A DNA stretch of 64,000 bases from Doryteuthis pealeii (lineage: Eukaryota > Mollusca > Cephalopoda > Myopsida > Loliginidae), in the NCBI GenBank assembly GCA_023376005.1, contig CM042141.1:95142486-95206485 (forward strand), in the 5' to 3' direction. The notes beneath the pieces are model-generated. The model was not told the origin of the DNA. It was given only the letters and a program-made list of their open reading frames with translations, and did not search any database. Positions 31,314-42,936 of this stretch are shown one piece after another (the stretch's first letter is position 1; the number at the start of each line of letters is the position of its first letter). The position numbers and the translations under genes are program-made.

Positions 31314-31500
31314 GAGATATGAGAAACAACAAGGACAAAACTCAGACAAACGTATGTAGGATATATTTCGCTAGAGCTTTGTTTTATTAATACAATATTT
31401 ATCAATAAAATGACTGAAGATGCCGAGCTCAAAGCTCTAGCAAAATATATCCTACATACGTTTATCTGAGTTTTGTCCTTGTTGTTCCTCATATCTCTAC
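31314..31500. repeat. Foldback with about 70-bp arms
   Basis: Left arm 31314-31381 (AGAGATATGAGAAACAAC...), right arm 31428-31499 its near-perfect inverse. The loop contains CTGAAGATGCCGAGCTCAAAG, a hammerhead-like core in which GAAA is CAAA. Same design and same loop motif as 43788-43952. TA arrays on both sides. Confidence 0.85.
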
Positions 31501-31528
31501 TACATATATACATATGCATACGTATGTA

Positions 31529-31570
<42 letters not shown>

Positions 31571-31600
31571 TACATACATATGTATATATATGTATGTGTT

Positions 31601-31630
<30 letters not shown>
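31501..31630. repeat. (TA)n/(TG)n array
   Basis: Continuation of TA-rich sequence on the right of the foldback. Confidence 0.9.
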
Positions 31631-31631
<1 letters not shown>

Positions 31632-31649
31632 TTGTGTCTGTGTATCAAG

Positions 31650-32510
31650 CTTATAATTTGAATGGTTTTTGAGAAAACAATGAATCCTCATAATCGCAAT
31701 CTTTAGGGACAGAGTGTCTTACAGTTCAACAAAATCTAGTTCAGTTCAGATAATATTAGAATCATTTCAAGAGAAATAATTTTTCTAGAGATAATTTCTA
31801 TGTACATTTCTGGCAGAAAGATCTGTGAAATAATGCAATACTCTAACTTTTTCATTATATATTCACATGTTAAATGATTGAATTAAAAACCTGTCTGATA
31901 ACAATCCTTGTCTGAACAATGGATAATCAGATAGAAACCACAGTGGGCTGTTTTACCTTTAGTCTAAATCTTATTCCCTACATACAATAATGTTAATATT
32001 ATCAAAATTGAAAAAGCAGTACAAGTGTGGGATATGAGTAAGAAAAACAAAAAAAGACAAAATCAAAATGACTCCAACAAGAAGAAAAGCAATTCAACTA
32101 CAAAATTTTCCACCAATCAGAAACTGAGAAATCCAAGGCGGCCATTACTTTTGGCAGTTGGCATAGAGATTTATGTAAGACAATTCACATGCTGATCTAA
32201 ATGTGTGTTGTTATGTGAGTGTTTATTTACATATAAGGTTATGTAAGTGATTATCCCTTTCCAGGATTATGAACAAGAATTTCCTTTAGTTGGCTTATGC
32301 CACCCGAGTTAGTATAGATGTAAAGTATTTAAGATTATCTGCACTGAATGTTCTCTTTTCTTTTCTTTTCTTTGTTTCCGGATGAAATCTTTTGTCTCTT
32401 GTTATTTGACTAAGAAGACACAATTTACTTCAAAGGAGACATCATTTAATATCAGTTTGTTTAGTTGGTTGGTAGGTTGGTTGGATTTATGGCATGTTAA
32501 CCCTTTTTAT
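31650..32510. other. No supported feature
   Basis: Unique-looking AT-rich sequence with no recognisable repeat or coding motif. Confidence 0.35.
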
Positions 32511-32517
32511 ATATATA

Positions 32518-32812
32518 TATATATTTACCAACCCCTCTGCACGAGCAGGATGTGACACAAGGTCAATTTCTTAAGCGGAGTTCAACAGGTTTGAATTCTG
32601 AGTTTTCCTTCTCCAAGACCAGTGGCCTAACCAAGGTTACAGAGCCCAGTCTGCCCTACTATTTATCCATAGCTGGAGGGAGAGTAGGATTCATACCTTT
32701 CCCAAGGGTATTAGCACAAAGTGAAATACGATTACCACATCCAGGATTTGAACTCGGGGCAGTGAGTCCATTTCCCATGACTTTAACCATTACACCACGC
32801 ACAGTTATATAG
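32518..32812 (-). mobile_element. SINE-B, full length
   Basis: Inverse of SINE-B with all parts: TA tail and ATTTACCAACCCCTCTGC at the left, GATTTGAACTCGG (inverted B box) and CCATTACACCACGCAC (inverted A box) at the right. Confidence 0.85.
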
Positions 32813-32934
32813 TTATAAGTAACTAATAATAATTCTTAGTAAACAATTATAAATTCACCTTATTTATTGAATGATCCTTGTTTTAAGAAAAGCATATCAT
32901 CATTTTTTTTTTTTTTTTGAAGAGTCAAATAAAT

Positions 32935-33280
32935 GATTGGCTTGTCAACCCTTGTTGGATTATTTAATGCCAGTCAGTATTTTTTTTGCAAACCATTATG
33001 TGTTGGTTTTATGGCATGTCAGCCCTTGTTGGGTTATTTAATGCTGGTCAGTCTTTTTTTTTTAAAGAAATTATGTTGTTTTAATTAACTATTGATATTG
33101 ATCATTTACAAACAATTATAACTTCATGTAACTATTCTTTCTATAAATAATTTGGGCAGTTTGAAAAAAATGTTTAATACCCATCAAGAATGAATAAAAC
33201 AAAACTTCTTTGGCTTAAAATAACCCAACAAGGGTTGACATGCCATAAAGTCCAACCAACCTACAAACCCTCTAGAAGAA
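32935..33280. repeat. Three copies of the shared 3' tail
   Basis: GTCAACCCTTGTTGGATTAT (32946), TCAGCCCTTGTTGGGTTATT (33019), and the inverse AACCCAACAAGGGTTGACAT (33222). The first two are a 70-bp tandem. The same tail closes family-I repeats and occurs alone at 36995, 39915, 40605, 41370, 45555 and 52410. Confidence 0.65.
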
Positions 33281-33385
33281 AAAAATCTAATTAGTAATGT
33301 TTAATTAAACATGAATAATTATTTCGGTAAAACAAACAATTTGTTAATCTTTATTTCTTCAGACGTTTAGAAATTCTATCCCAGT

Positions 33386-33883
33386 AATTGGCGGCAGGTG
33401 ACTCTACAGCTGTTTTATTGTGGGATGCTACTTCTAAGATTTGTTTAAGACAGCACATAGTATCCTTGTGTAACTCCCATCTAGCTTTTTCTCCAAGTGC
33501 TTTGTTAGAGTCCAGGTGGTGCAACCATACATTAGCACTGATATGACTATGGCTTGGAAGAATTCTCCCTTTATCTTATCAGTTAGATCAGATTTTCATA
33601 TAACTAGTCACCTGCCTCCTATTACACAAACCATCCGGGTGAGATGAACAAAACTTGCGGGACACTGTTGGAGAAGCAAGGACAAACTCCTTAGTAACAT
33701 TTATCTATGGACACCTACATATGGACACACCATTGTGGATCGACCAGCAAATATCTACATGTGTGGATTCTGGATGCTGTGGACTTGCCAGGAGTGATGA
33801 CTAATCGGGACGGTTGGTGAGAAAGAGTCATGGGAATCAGTGCCGACTGCACAATATAATTATGATTATGATTATTATTATTA
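33386..33883 (+). pseudogene. 5'-inverted (twin-primed) LINE 3' end
   Basis: 33386-33605 codes on the minus strand: KSDLTDKIKGEFFQA, VLMYGCTTWTLTKHLEKKLD, GSYTRMLCAVLNKS and SHLPPIT. From 33606 the plus strand continues the same protein: SHLPPITQTIRVR, KLAGHCWRSKDKLLSNIYLW, DLPGVMTNRDGW. It ends in an ATTATG microsatellite (33852-33883). The SHLPPIT point is present in both halves. An inverted 5' part joined to a normal 3' part is the signature of twin priming during target-primed reverse transcription. Confidence 0.8.
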
Positions 33884-34419
33884 CTAGCAAAAAAAAAAAA
33901 GAAACGACCTCTGGGCAGTGTAAAAATTAATCTTTGAAAGATATTGCCTCAGCAGGGTGGAAGTTAAAAATTAAATGTTAGAGGCTTTGTACCATAAGTA
34001 AGTAAAATCATCAAATTTATTAAGAGCAAAAAAAAAAATAAAACAATTTGAAATGGAAACTTAGTTCTATTCCCCTCAAATGAAATGTTGCATGCATCTA
34101 TTAATTATTAATTGAATATTCATTTTGAATATCTTACACATAAATTTTACGCAAAATCTTAAGTATTTATTTATTTGTAAACTTTTTAGTTAACCTCTTG
34201 TTACTGAAAAAAAAAGGGGTGAGAGTAAAAAATAATTTTAGAAATTGATTACAAATTTCATAAATGATTTTTTTCCATTTAGAGTAATGATATGATTTTT
34301 TTAATTAATTTCATAGATTCTTCTTTATTCTATATTTGACAATTTTGGGTAATGTGACGTAAGCAGTGACATAGTTTCAGGTACAGACAAATAGAGACTG
34401 AATCTCCATTATCAATACA
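33884..34419 (-). mobile_element. Non-autonomous Helitron (family 1)
   Basis: Minus strand: starts TGTATTGATAATGGAGATTC (TC mutated to TG) after an A. The 3' end has a CTG-rich hairpin region (CACTGCCCAGAGG), a T-rich spacer and CTAG (33884-33887) followed by T. It is inserted directly into the ATT tail of the LINE on its left. Confidence 0.78.
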
Positions 34420-34998
34420 TGATGATGATGATGAGGGTGATGATGATGATGTCTTGCAGTAACATGGCTTCTCACTGATAATTACTCATTATTAGAGATC
34501 TATTCTTAATTAAACTATGCTTTTTTTATGAGGAACATTTCTTTTTTACTAAAAGACTTTTTCCAATAAGTATATATAACAAACTTGATAGCTCTATATT
34601 ATTTGGCAGTCTATAGGAAAAGGGTAGGTTGATTTTGTTAAAAAGAAAAGATTAATGGGAAAATAGAAAAGTTTCTCTAAGAAGTTGACATCCCTGCTTT
34701 GATACTGTCGGAAAATTTTCAAGAGCAGAGCTTTTGATGAAATATAAGTGTGCTAGTAGGCACAAATGTCTTTCTTTAAAAAAAAAAAAAAAATACAAAA
34801 AAAATTGGTTGAAATTCTTCAAAAGACTCTTGGCACAGTCTAAATTCTTCAAAAGAGTCAAAAGACACTTTCTTATAGCAAAATTAAAGAATGTCTACTC
34901 AGATCTGCTTTAATGCCAAAGATGAATAGTTTGGTCTGCATTAAAATTCTAGTCTATATGAATAACTTGTTCCCAGACTAGAATCCAGTTCAATAATA
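34420..34998. other. GAT repeat, then no supported feature
   Basis: GATGATGATG run (34420-34455), then AT-rich sequence with no recognised content. Confidence 0.4.
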
Positions 34999-36075
34999 AC
35001 ACATCACTCAATAAGTCCTGGGCCTAACTAATAAAACAATAACTTTTAGGCAAAATTTGACTTTATTCATCAACATAGTCTCCTTCTAGGGTGATACATT
35101 GATTCCAACGCTTCTCTATCAATTCGATGCCTTTTTTGTAGAACGATTTGTCTTTGGCCTCAAAATACACCTCAGTTTCTGATATCACTTCTTCATTGGA
35201 GCCAAATCTCTTTCCCTAGAGCATTCTTTTGAAGTCTGCAAACAGCCAGTAGTCACTGGGGGTCAGATCTGGAGAATAGGGAGGGTGCGGAAGCAATTCG
35301 AAGTGCAATTCATGTAGTTTTGCTATGATTGCGATCGACTTGTGACACGGTGCATTGTCTTGGTGAAAGAGCACTTTTTCTTCTTCATTGTGGCCGTATT
35401 TTTGTGATTTCTTCCTTCAAATGCACCAATAATGCTATATAATATTTGCTATTGATAGTTCTTCCTTTCTCAAGGTAATCGATGAACAAAATACCTTGTG
35501 CATCCCAAAATACAGACGCCAAAACATTGCCTGCTGATGTTTGCGTCTTTGGTCACTTTGGACGGTTTTTACCTGCTGCTGTCCACTCAGTTGACTGCCA
35601 ATTCGACTCCAAAGTAAAGTGGTGGATCCATGTTTCATCTATTGTCACATATTTACACAAAAACTCCTTTGTGGAGTTTTTTGGTGTTTTCTGGGATAAC
35701 TGCCGAATTTTGGCAACCTGAGCATTCAGCATCATTTGTGTCTGTACGACCGCGTTTAAAGTCAACAAACCACCTCTTAACCATTATTTCCAATGGAGCA
35801 GAGTCCGAATAACACTTATGAAGCCATTGCTTTGTTTGAACAGTATTTTTTCCCATCAGAAAGCAATGCTTTATCCACACATGAAATTCAGATTTTTCCA
35901 TTGTTTTGAAAATTTGCAACAGTAGCTTCACTTAAATAACTGTAATTTGTAAACTAATAATCCTATTGGACTCAATTTGGGACACGTGCCATTTGAAGGT
36001 TAGTACTTTATAGAAATCATATGGATGTTTTATATATATCTATATATCATGCCTGGGACTTATTGAGTGATGTGT
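34999..36075 (-). mobile_element. Mariner element, internally deleted
   Basis: TIRs acacatcactcaataagtcc (34999-35018) and its exact inverse (36056-36075), with TA target duplications (34997-34998, 36076-36077). Length 1077 bp against about 1.3 kb for full mariners. The deletion removes about 85 codons between the N-terminal helix-turn-helix part and the catalytic core. The family resembles the SETMAR/HsMar1-type mariner by eye. Confidence 0.93.
35080..35931 (-). pseudogene. Mariner transposase, broken
   Basis: A DD34D transposase cuts and pastes the element by binding its TIRs. The N-terminus (MEKSEFHVWIKHCFLMGKN from about 35901) carries the DNA-binding domain. KKLHKGVFV is then joined almost directly to KYVTIDETWIHHF, so the middle is deleted. 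Catalytic Asp codons are at 35637-35639 (DETW), 35357-35359 (QDNAPCH) and 35252-35254 (PSDYW), with 34 residues between the last two, the family spacing. FWDAQGILFIDYLEKG is also present. At least one frameshift lies between Asp1 and Asp2. Not functional as it stands. Confidence 0.9.
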
Positions 36076-36079
36076 TATG

Positions 36080-36800
36080 TAACTATGTGAGATCAAGCTA
36101 TGGTCAGCAAGGCACATGTTAGCACTGCTCTAACAAAAAGGATCAGAGAATTCTCACTATGTTGTTGGCATCTGGTGAATATAGAAATTGCTACTCTTGT
36201 ACAATTCTGGGATCTTTTTCGCATTTTTTTTTTTTTTTTTCATTTAATTTGTACAATTTTTAATCCCAAAAATTCCCAAATCATGATTTTATGACAAAAT
36301 AAGTTGATTTGATTTAAGTCTCAGTTTTAGTTATGAAAAATTTGAACTTTTTTAAATTCAAGACAATTTATTTGTACAGGTGGTGATAGCCATCAGGTGT
36401 GACTTTGAAGAGGTAACATTTAAAGACAGTGGCAAACAATCGCTACAATGTCAATTTCATACAGCAAAATTACACTGACGAGCAAAACTGCCTATTAAAT
36501 TTTTAACTTAATGAAAATAGGTCAACTGAATCGGGGGGGGGGGAAGACATTTTATCAGTTCAAAGAAAAATAACTATGCAAAAAACAAAACAAAAACAAA
36601 CTCTTAAACTATTCAAGAAAATATAAACATAAAATGTATGGAGTTCCCTAAGTAGCAAATATGACAAGTAGAGACCACAGGTGCAGTGGTCAACTGAAAT
36701 CCTTTCAGACTGAGTAAATGTAGAAAAACCTGGAGGAGCAAAGATTGACTTGTGTTCTAAAGGGTTATCAGAGAGCAGCTTATTATGTTTGTTATCCTGT
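36080..36800. other. No supported feature
   Basis: AT-rich, with a poly(T) run (36223-36240) and a G run (36533-36542). Confidence 0.35.
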
Positions 36801-36804
36801 TTTT

Positions 36805-36925
36805 AAAAGTCTGCCCTACCATTTAGTATTTAGGGGTATTAGCACTGCCTCGTTCTGGATTTGAACTCATCTCACTGTATTCATTTCCTTTGATTATAAC
36901 AATTACACCACAGGCCTCCACAGTT
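36805..36925 (-). mobile_element. SINE-B head fragment
   Basis: GGATTTGAACTCATC (inverted B box) and CAATTACACCACAGGCCTCC (inverted head). The 3' part is missing. Confidence 0.7.
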
Positions 36926-37595
36926 ACAGTCCAATCTTTGGGTTAAATAGAAAAAAAAATTGAGTTTAAAAAGGAAATGTTGAATACACATCAAGATTGA
37001 ATAAAACAAAATCTTGGGCATAAAATCACCCAACAAGGGTTGACATGCCATAAAAACCAACCAACCAATCCACAGTTACTCCATATAATGGCCAATGGCA
37101 AACAGTCATCAAGTTTGTTAAATTGTTGATAATTTCATTAACATTCAAAGAATTATTTGAAGAATTTCACAGTTTGTTTTTGCTGTTCCTACATTGTTTT
37201 GCCTGGTAATTTTCTTTGGCAATCTTTAGATGGAATATGGCCTTTTCTTAAGGAAAAGAGAATCATCTTTGGGTTTCCTTTCTTCAGTAATACAAAGCAA
37301 AAATGGTATTAAAGAAACAAAAACAACATTTTTGCATGGGATTGTTCTTGGATCTTTTCACAGAACTCAATTTTGAAGAGTTCAACTCAATGTGGCTTTC
37401 ACTACTCAAGAAAAACAAGAGACGTGAAATGGAATTACATGAAAAGATTCTAGAACAATCACAGGTTTTAAAATTTAAAAAAAAAAAACAGGATGATTTG
37501 CACATGTTTCCAAAAATAGCATTTTTCAAAAATTCTGTTTGATACCATTTTTGCTTTATACTAGAGAAAAAGAAACTAGAACAACAGTCTCTTTC

Positions 37596-37597
37596 TT

Positions 37598-37645
<48 letters not shown>
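37596..37645. repeat. (TA)n microsatellite
   Basis: TA run followed by a short non-TA break and a second TA run (37675-37688). Confidence 0.95.
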
Positions 37646-37648
<3 letters not shown>

Positions 37649-37688
37649 AAATATATATGTTTTCTTTACAAATGTATATATATATATA

Positions 37689-37930
37689 CTAGACAAAATG
37701 TGACCCATTAGGTCACCCATTGTGCTTTCGGTAGATAATTGGGATTAGGAAAAAATGAATTTGCAAAGCAAATTAAATAAATTTAAAAAAATGAATACAG
37801 CTGGAGAATTAAAAGATGTTGATGAGGAATTGGTTAATAAACGTGCTGTAATTTTCCCAAGTACTTTTGGCACTACAAAGTGCTATCTTCTAGGCAATAG
37901 ATGTCACTGATACTCACTGTTATCTATAAT
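37689..37930 (-). mobile_element. Helitron-like 3' end (family 3)
   Basis: Minus strand ends GTGACC-TAATG-GGTCAC hairpin, an ATTTTGT spacer, then CTAG (37692-37689) followed by T. This is the Helitron 3' end layout with a hairpin unlike families 1 and 2. The 5' end was not found, so the right limit is arbitrary. Confidence 0.6.
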
Positions 37931-38039
37931 GTTGAAGATAGCTCTTTTTAGGGAATAGTAATATAGTAATATGGTATGCTATATTTATAAGTAAATAATG
38001 CTAAATATTATTTATAGAGAATGTATGTCTAAGTTAGGG

Positions 38040-38255
38040 AAGTCAGTGGCACTTGATAACTGAGGTTTCTCAATTTTCAAACCAAGTTTTTATTTTACAA
38101 ACATGTTTTGAAAATTGTATAAGCAAGAAACTGGCAGTTACTAAGCACCATTGACTTCATGTTAATACTTCCCTTCCAAAAGATGAGTTTTTTTCTTGAT
38201 GGTGAAATTATAACGTCGACTCCACCATCAAGAATAAACTTGTCTTTTGGAATAC
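38040..38255. repeat. Two hairpins, one ribozyme-like
   Basis: 38040-38160: imperfect inverse arms (GTCAGTGGCACTTGATAACT vs. CAGTTACTAAGCACCATTGA) enclosing AATTGTATAAGCAAGAAACTG, similar to the loop of 17595-17697. 38174-38252: arms TTCCAAAAGATGAGTTT and its inverse with CACCATCAAG, near perfect. Confidence 0.6.
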
Positions 38256-38275
38256 TATGTGTTTTTCCTTTTTTC

Positions 38276-38317
<42 letters not shown>

Positions 38318-38623
38318 ATAAGTCATCCATAGACACTGTCTTTCAACATTTCCTGTCACTTCAGTGTGGCTAGACACAGCAACTACCTCCGACCAGGAGC
38401 AAAACCCAACTGACTTTTCATCAGCCCGATTCGTTAACCTCTCATCCATTTGACACCTGCCATTAAGGAGCGGTGTTTAGACTATCATATACATACATTT
38501 GTTTATATATTTTATGATTACCAGAGAGATCAAGTCTGTAAACAACAGACGATCATTGCTTTTATGTTGGCGGTGAAAGTTAATCTAACTCACACTTTGA
38601 GAGCTCTACCGGGTTTTGGGAGC

Positions 38624-38636
<13 letters not shown>

Positions 38637-38679
<43 letters not shown>
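38637..38679. repeat. (TA)n microsatellite
   Basis: TA run ending at the SINE-A head. A further TA run lies at 38945-38966 after its 3' end. Confidence 0.95.
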
Positions 38680-38680
<1 letters not shown>

Positions 38681-38944
38681 GGCCGGGTTAGCTCAGTCGG
38701 TAGAGCGTTCGGCTAGAAACCACAAGGTTCCTAGTTCGATACTGGTCCCCGCCAACTCAGCGTATGAGTAGCACAGGGATCTGTGCGGTAAAGTAAGGAG
38801 CTGATGGTAGGTGTGGCGCTCCACCTCAGATGCTATAAAAACAATCTTCTTGGTCTAGCGCTATTGAAAAGGGGATAGACTCCCTCGCTGACTGGCTGAT
38901 ACCGACTTTAGGCCGCCCCGTCGACTTTACTTTTACTTTTTTTT
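38680..38944 (+). mobile_element. SINE-A, full length
   Basis: Head GGCCGGGTTAGCTCAGTCGG (A box) with AGTTCGATACTGG (B box), body GGAGCTGATGGTAGGTGTGG, CTTGGTCTAGCGCTATTG, GATAGACTCCCTCGCTGACT, and 3' end GTCGACTTTACTTTTACTTTT. About 250 bp. The most complete SINE-A here, and the reference for the others. Confidence 0.88.
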
Positions 38945-38984
38945 TATATATATATATATATATATGCATTACTTACTCAATAAA

Positions 38985-39036
<52 letters not shown>
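38985..39036. repeat. (TA)n with duplicated flank
   Basis: CATTACTTACTCAATAAACT occurs both before (38967-38986) and after (39041-39060) this TA run, so the run and flank are a local duplication. Confidence 0.9.
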
Positions 39037-39039
<3 letters not shown>

Positions 39040-39493
39040 GCATTACTTACTCAATAAACTTTAGAATAAAGATATTTAACTTTATATCCTTTCCTAGCTT
39101 CACAATCCTAGAAACTTATTTTTGTAATTTTCCCCTGACTCTCGTTCTCTTACAAAGTAAAGCAACGTTGGAATAGTTGCATGCTACTTGGACGCATGCA
39201 AGAGGACAAAAGAGTGAATGGAGCTAACAAAATCAATACGTGACTTTTCTAATACCACCGTCCACAGCTGTGCAATATTTTTAGATGGTCATATGGACTG
39301 CACAATTTGAAATGCATAATTAGAATCCAAAGATGCATCCTTCTTTGCATAACATCTTTCAAACAAGAAGATCCTATCAGGGATTCTATGGAAAGCTATT
39401 GGTGTTAGGATCCGTGCTTCTACTTTATTAATTGAATATTGGAAATTACAGCTGGTTTAATTCAGTATCAATATCATAAAGTCATGGCTGTTA

Positions 39494-39827
39494 TCTATCT
39501 ATACATATATAAAGGGCTGTTGTGTATATATATGTATGTATGTCTAGACGAAACTATGAAAATAAAACAATTAATGTCAAAGTAAATATATATACACATT
39601 CACTATCACCAGAACTTGCTTTTTGTGCAAGGATAATAAAGATTTTATTTATATCTGGGAAGATATTTAAAAATTAGGATTTGAATAGTAAAAGAAGGGA
39701 AAGTCATTGGTTGCATTTGTGATTAAAAGAAATCAATTTATATAAGACCAAAACAATCAATGGATCTGTGAGACTAACTTTTTATTATCCCCTCTCTACA
39801 CAGGCAATGCCGGGTAGCTGCTTCTAG
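39494..39827 (+). mobile_element. Non-autonomous Helitron (family 2)
   Basis: Starts TC after an A (39493), with ATACATATATAAAGGGCTGT near the 5' end. Ends AGGCAATGCCGGGTAGCTGC then TTCTAG (CTAG 39824-39827) and T. The GGCAATGCC hairpin and CTAG|T end are the classical Helitron terminus. Interior matches 28430-28615. Second 5' end at 55426. Confidence 0.82.
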
Positions 39828-40249
39828 TGCTAATATAAAACATACCATATCAATCCAACAGGTTTTAAAGCTACATTGTTATATTGGAACTAATCTTGAT
39901 TTCTTGGTTTAATGGCATATCAAACTTCATGGATTATCTAATACCAAAGCCTTGTAGAAGAACACTCGTAGTACTATTTAACCCATAGCTGATCCATCCT
40001 TTTTTGCATAACTTATTTTGTAAACTTGAAGATCTTATTAGAGATTCTATGAAAAGCCACTGGGGATATGAATTGTGCTTCTACTCTATTAACTCTTTAC
40101 CTACTTGAAAGCTGTTCACATCCTACCATAAACTACAACTCCACGCAATTATAGTTGCTATTTATATATCACTACTGAAGAAGAAAAAAACTTTAAAAGA
40201 ACACTGGATCCAGAAAGTAGTGACACTATCAGAAAGTAACTGATGTAAG

Positions 40250-40360
40250 TATCTATTAAGCTTCTCTTAGTTGTGACACAAGGCCAGCAGTATAGGGGTA
40301 CCCAGTGAAAATTAACACTCACTAACAATAGTCTGCTAATTTAACTTCCTAACTACACTA
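40250..40360 (-). mobile_element. SINE-D fragment
   Basis: GTGACACAAGGCCAGCAGTA and GGGGTACCCAGTGAAAATT are the inverse of the SINE-D end (GGGTGCCCCAT..., CCTTGTGTCAC). Confidence 0.5.
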
Positions 40361-40756
40361 TACCATGGGAGGTGTCCACATACTGACATAAATACTTAAA
40401 AGTATTTTAAAAAAGAATAAAAGAAAGTGAAAATTCTTTGAAGCGGTAGCTGTGTCAGTGCTACTGTATGACTGCACCTCTTGGACTTTAATGATACACT
40501 TAGAGAAAAAGTGTCTGTTATGTTAATATAAAACATACTGTATCAATCCAATAGGTTTTAAAACCACATATTGAAATTGATATTGGTTTCTTAGTTTCTT
40601 TGTTTAGTGGCATATCAACCTTTATGGGTTATTTAATACAAAAGTCATCCTTGTAGAAGAACATTAGTGGTGCTATTTAACATATAGCTGGAAGGATGAG
40701 GGTGTTCATACGTTTCCCAAGGGTATTAATACAACTGAATGTAATTGCATGACTGA

Positions 40757-40990
40757 GGCCTAAAGTCGATATCAGTCAGACAGTGAGGGAGTCTATCCCC
40801 TTTTCACTAGTGCTAGACCAAGAAGATTGTTTTTGGATATGAAGTGAAGTGCTACACCTACCATCAGCTCCTCACTTTACCACACAGATCCCTGTGCCAC
40901 TCATATGCTAAGTTGGCGAGGGTCCGTATTGAACCAGGAACCTCGCAGTTCCTAGGCAAGTGCTCTACTGACTGAGCTAAACCGGTTACT
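40757..40990 (-). mobile_element. SINE-A, near full length
   Basis: Inverse SINE-A with CAGTGAGGGAGTCTATCCCC at the left and GCTCTACTGACTGAGCTAAA (inverted head) at the right. Confidence 0.82.
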
Positions 40991-41364
40991 ACAATGTTGT
41001 ATAGGTATTGAAGTGATTCACATTGAAGCTGGACATAGAAATTGAAGTGATACAAATCTTTTAAAAACATGTTTTAACAAAAAGGATTGTTTTTAATCTT
41101 AAAGGATTACTCATTTTGAAAAAGCAATAAAAACTTTATCCAAAATCCAATAGTAAGTGAATCCTGTTAATGTTCTTATAGATTAATTTTACTGATGTTA
41201 TACAAGTAAAAATCAATTTCATTGTTGCATTGGAATGCTTGGTGATAGGGAAGATATTGAATCAAGTTCCCTCCCCCCACTTGCCACAAGAACCAATATT
41301 AGCATTAGCATATCCGTGATACACCAACACTGAACAAAAAGGAAGGTTGATTGGTTGGTTGCTT

Positions 41365-41590
41365 GTTTTATGGCATATCAACCCTCTTCAAGTCATTTAA
41401 TACAGAATCAAGTCATTCTGATATCAGATTGCTTACAGTCATCCATCGAGTTATTGAACAGGCTCATACAAAAAGGAAGAAAAGACAAAATATATTCAAT
41501 TACACATACAAGACATTTGGGAAAAGTATACATCAAACTATTCTCCCTATGGATAAATAGTAGGGCAGACTTGGCTCTTTACCTTATTGC
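41365..41590 (+). mobile_element. Shared tail and SINE-B fragment
   Basis: GGCATATCAACCCTCTTCAA (shared tail, inverse) at 41372, and GGATAAATAGTAGGGCAGAC (SINE-B middle) at 41550. Confidence 0.5.
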
Positions 41591-42164
41591 CTACTTTAAG
41601 TTGCTTACAGTGGCTCTCCATGCAAAGTACAAAAACTGATGGTTAGTTCATAATAATTGAACTGTAACACTTTCTTGTGCCCTGATGCAACACTGTGCAT
41701 CTTCACTATCTTCCAGATGGTTGTCTCCAATCGAATGATAGGTTGACAGGAATTTCCTCCCTTGAAAATCCCACCCTGGTTGAGGTCAACCTTCAATCTG
41801 ATCCCTATTTGCCACACTGTGTTTTCTAATCTCAGATAGGAATTCAATCAAGGCAAACGCTCAGACTGAAACTCGGTCGTCAAAGGGTGAAAGTGACTGC
41901 TACAAAATTTTATTTAATAAATATAGATATACTTTATTTTGTCGATTAACCCTTCCCAGACAAACCTAAATCTTATTGATTAACCCTATACAACTTATTG
42001 TGCCACAATTGTGCCACAGAAGGACTCAGATTACAATAATAATTGGACTTTATTTGAATAGAATGAGTTCTCAGGTGAATATATACTGAACTTTGAAATA
42101 TCTCATCATACAGGTAAAGATACCAAGAAAATTGGTTACAGCCATGGGGATAATTTTGTTTGCA

Positions 42165-42235
42165 AAGAGTTAATCTTGGTTAGGCAACCAATCTAAAAGA
42201 AGGAAAACTCTGGTGTCAAACCTGTTAAACAATGT
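42165..42235 (+). mobile_element. SINE-B fragment
   Basis: TTAGGCAACCAATCTAAAAG then AGGAAAACTCTGGTGTCAAA. Confidence 0.55.
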
Positions 42236-42559
42236 GTACGTGGTTTTTTTTTTCCTCACTAAATTAATACTCATAGAATGCAGAATACTAAAAGATCATC
42301 ACTATCTTCATCATCAAATCCTGCTAATAACACAGATTCTTTTAACTATATTTTGCCATCCATCCCTATCGACCATTGTAGGTCCTCTTGACGGCAGTCA
42401 GTATCAGTACAGAGTTAAAGAATGTTAACTTTTTGCTGGTCTGCCAACACTGGTGAGTTAAATTTCATGGAAGAATGTCACTCATGAGTTTGTCCCTGCT
42501 TGCTCATCTTACTCATATGGTTTGTGAGATGGGAGGTAAGTGGCTGTACAATTGCTCTT

Positions 42560-42720
42560 TTTGTATGATTTAGATGTTTCAGACTGTTGTCCACATCTTT
42601 ATTGTTATATGCCCAATATTTCAGCCGATGTGACCTCCGACCTGCTTCTTGTGTTTCTTGTTGAACTCGGCAACCTTGTTGTCAAACTCAAGAGCCTTCA
42701 TGTCGGAATCATGAGATTAA
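42560..42720 (-). repeat. Half of a foldback-family element
   Basis: Contains the inverse of AACAATAAAGATGTGG and CGGCTGAAATATTGGGC, as in the left arm at 22896-23205. The second arm is missing. Hammerhead-like core decayed (CACAAGAAG for CTGAAGA). Confidence 0.5.
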
Positions 42721-42879
42721 TTTATATCAATTTTCCAATTATAAGTACAAGTTCAAAAACTATGTGGGCATCACTGAATTAGCTTACAAGTAGATATATT
42801 TGTATTTATATCTATATATACATATATGTGTTTTTTTTGTGCATGTACTTAAAGATACACACACATACACACACGTACA

Positions 42880-42882
42880 TAT

Positions 42883-42935
<53 letters not shown>

Positions 42936-42936
42936 G
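42880..42936. repeat. (TA)n microsatellite
   Basis: TA run with TAATA breaks. Confidence 0.95.

Noticed and set aside
30699..31390. Long open frames of alternating Tyr-Ile in several phases
   Set aside because: They are translations of the (TA)n/(TATG)n array, and similar frames occur in both strands and phases.
30724..31500. CRISPR-like array
   Set aside because: Repeats are dinucleotide-based with no spacers, and the genome is eukaryotic.
38395..38440. CTGATGA on the minus strand at 38413-38419 as another hammerhead
   Set aside because: No GAAA follows at the right distance and no stem II or palindrome forms.
41605..41847. 80-codon minus frame RLENTVWQIGIRLKVDLN...
   Set aside because: Shows weak internal repetition (RLENTVW / RLETTIW) but no family that I can name, so I do not call it.
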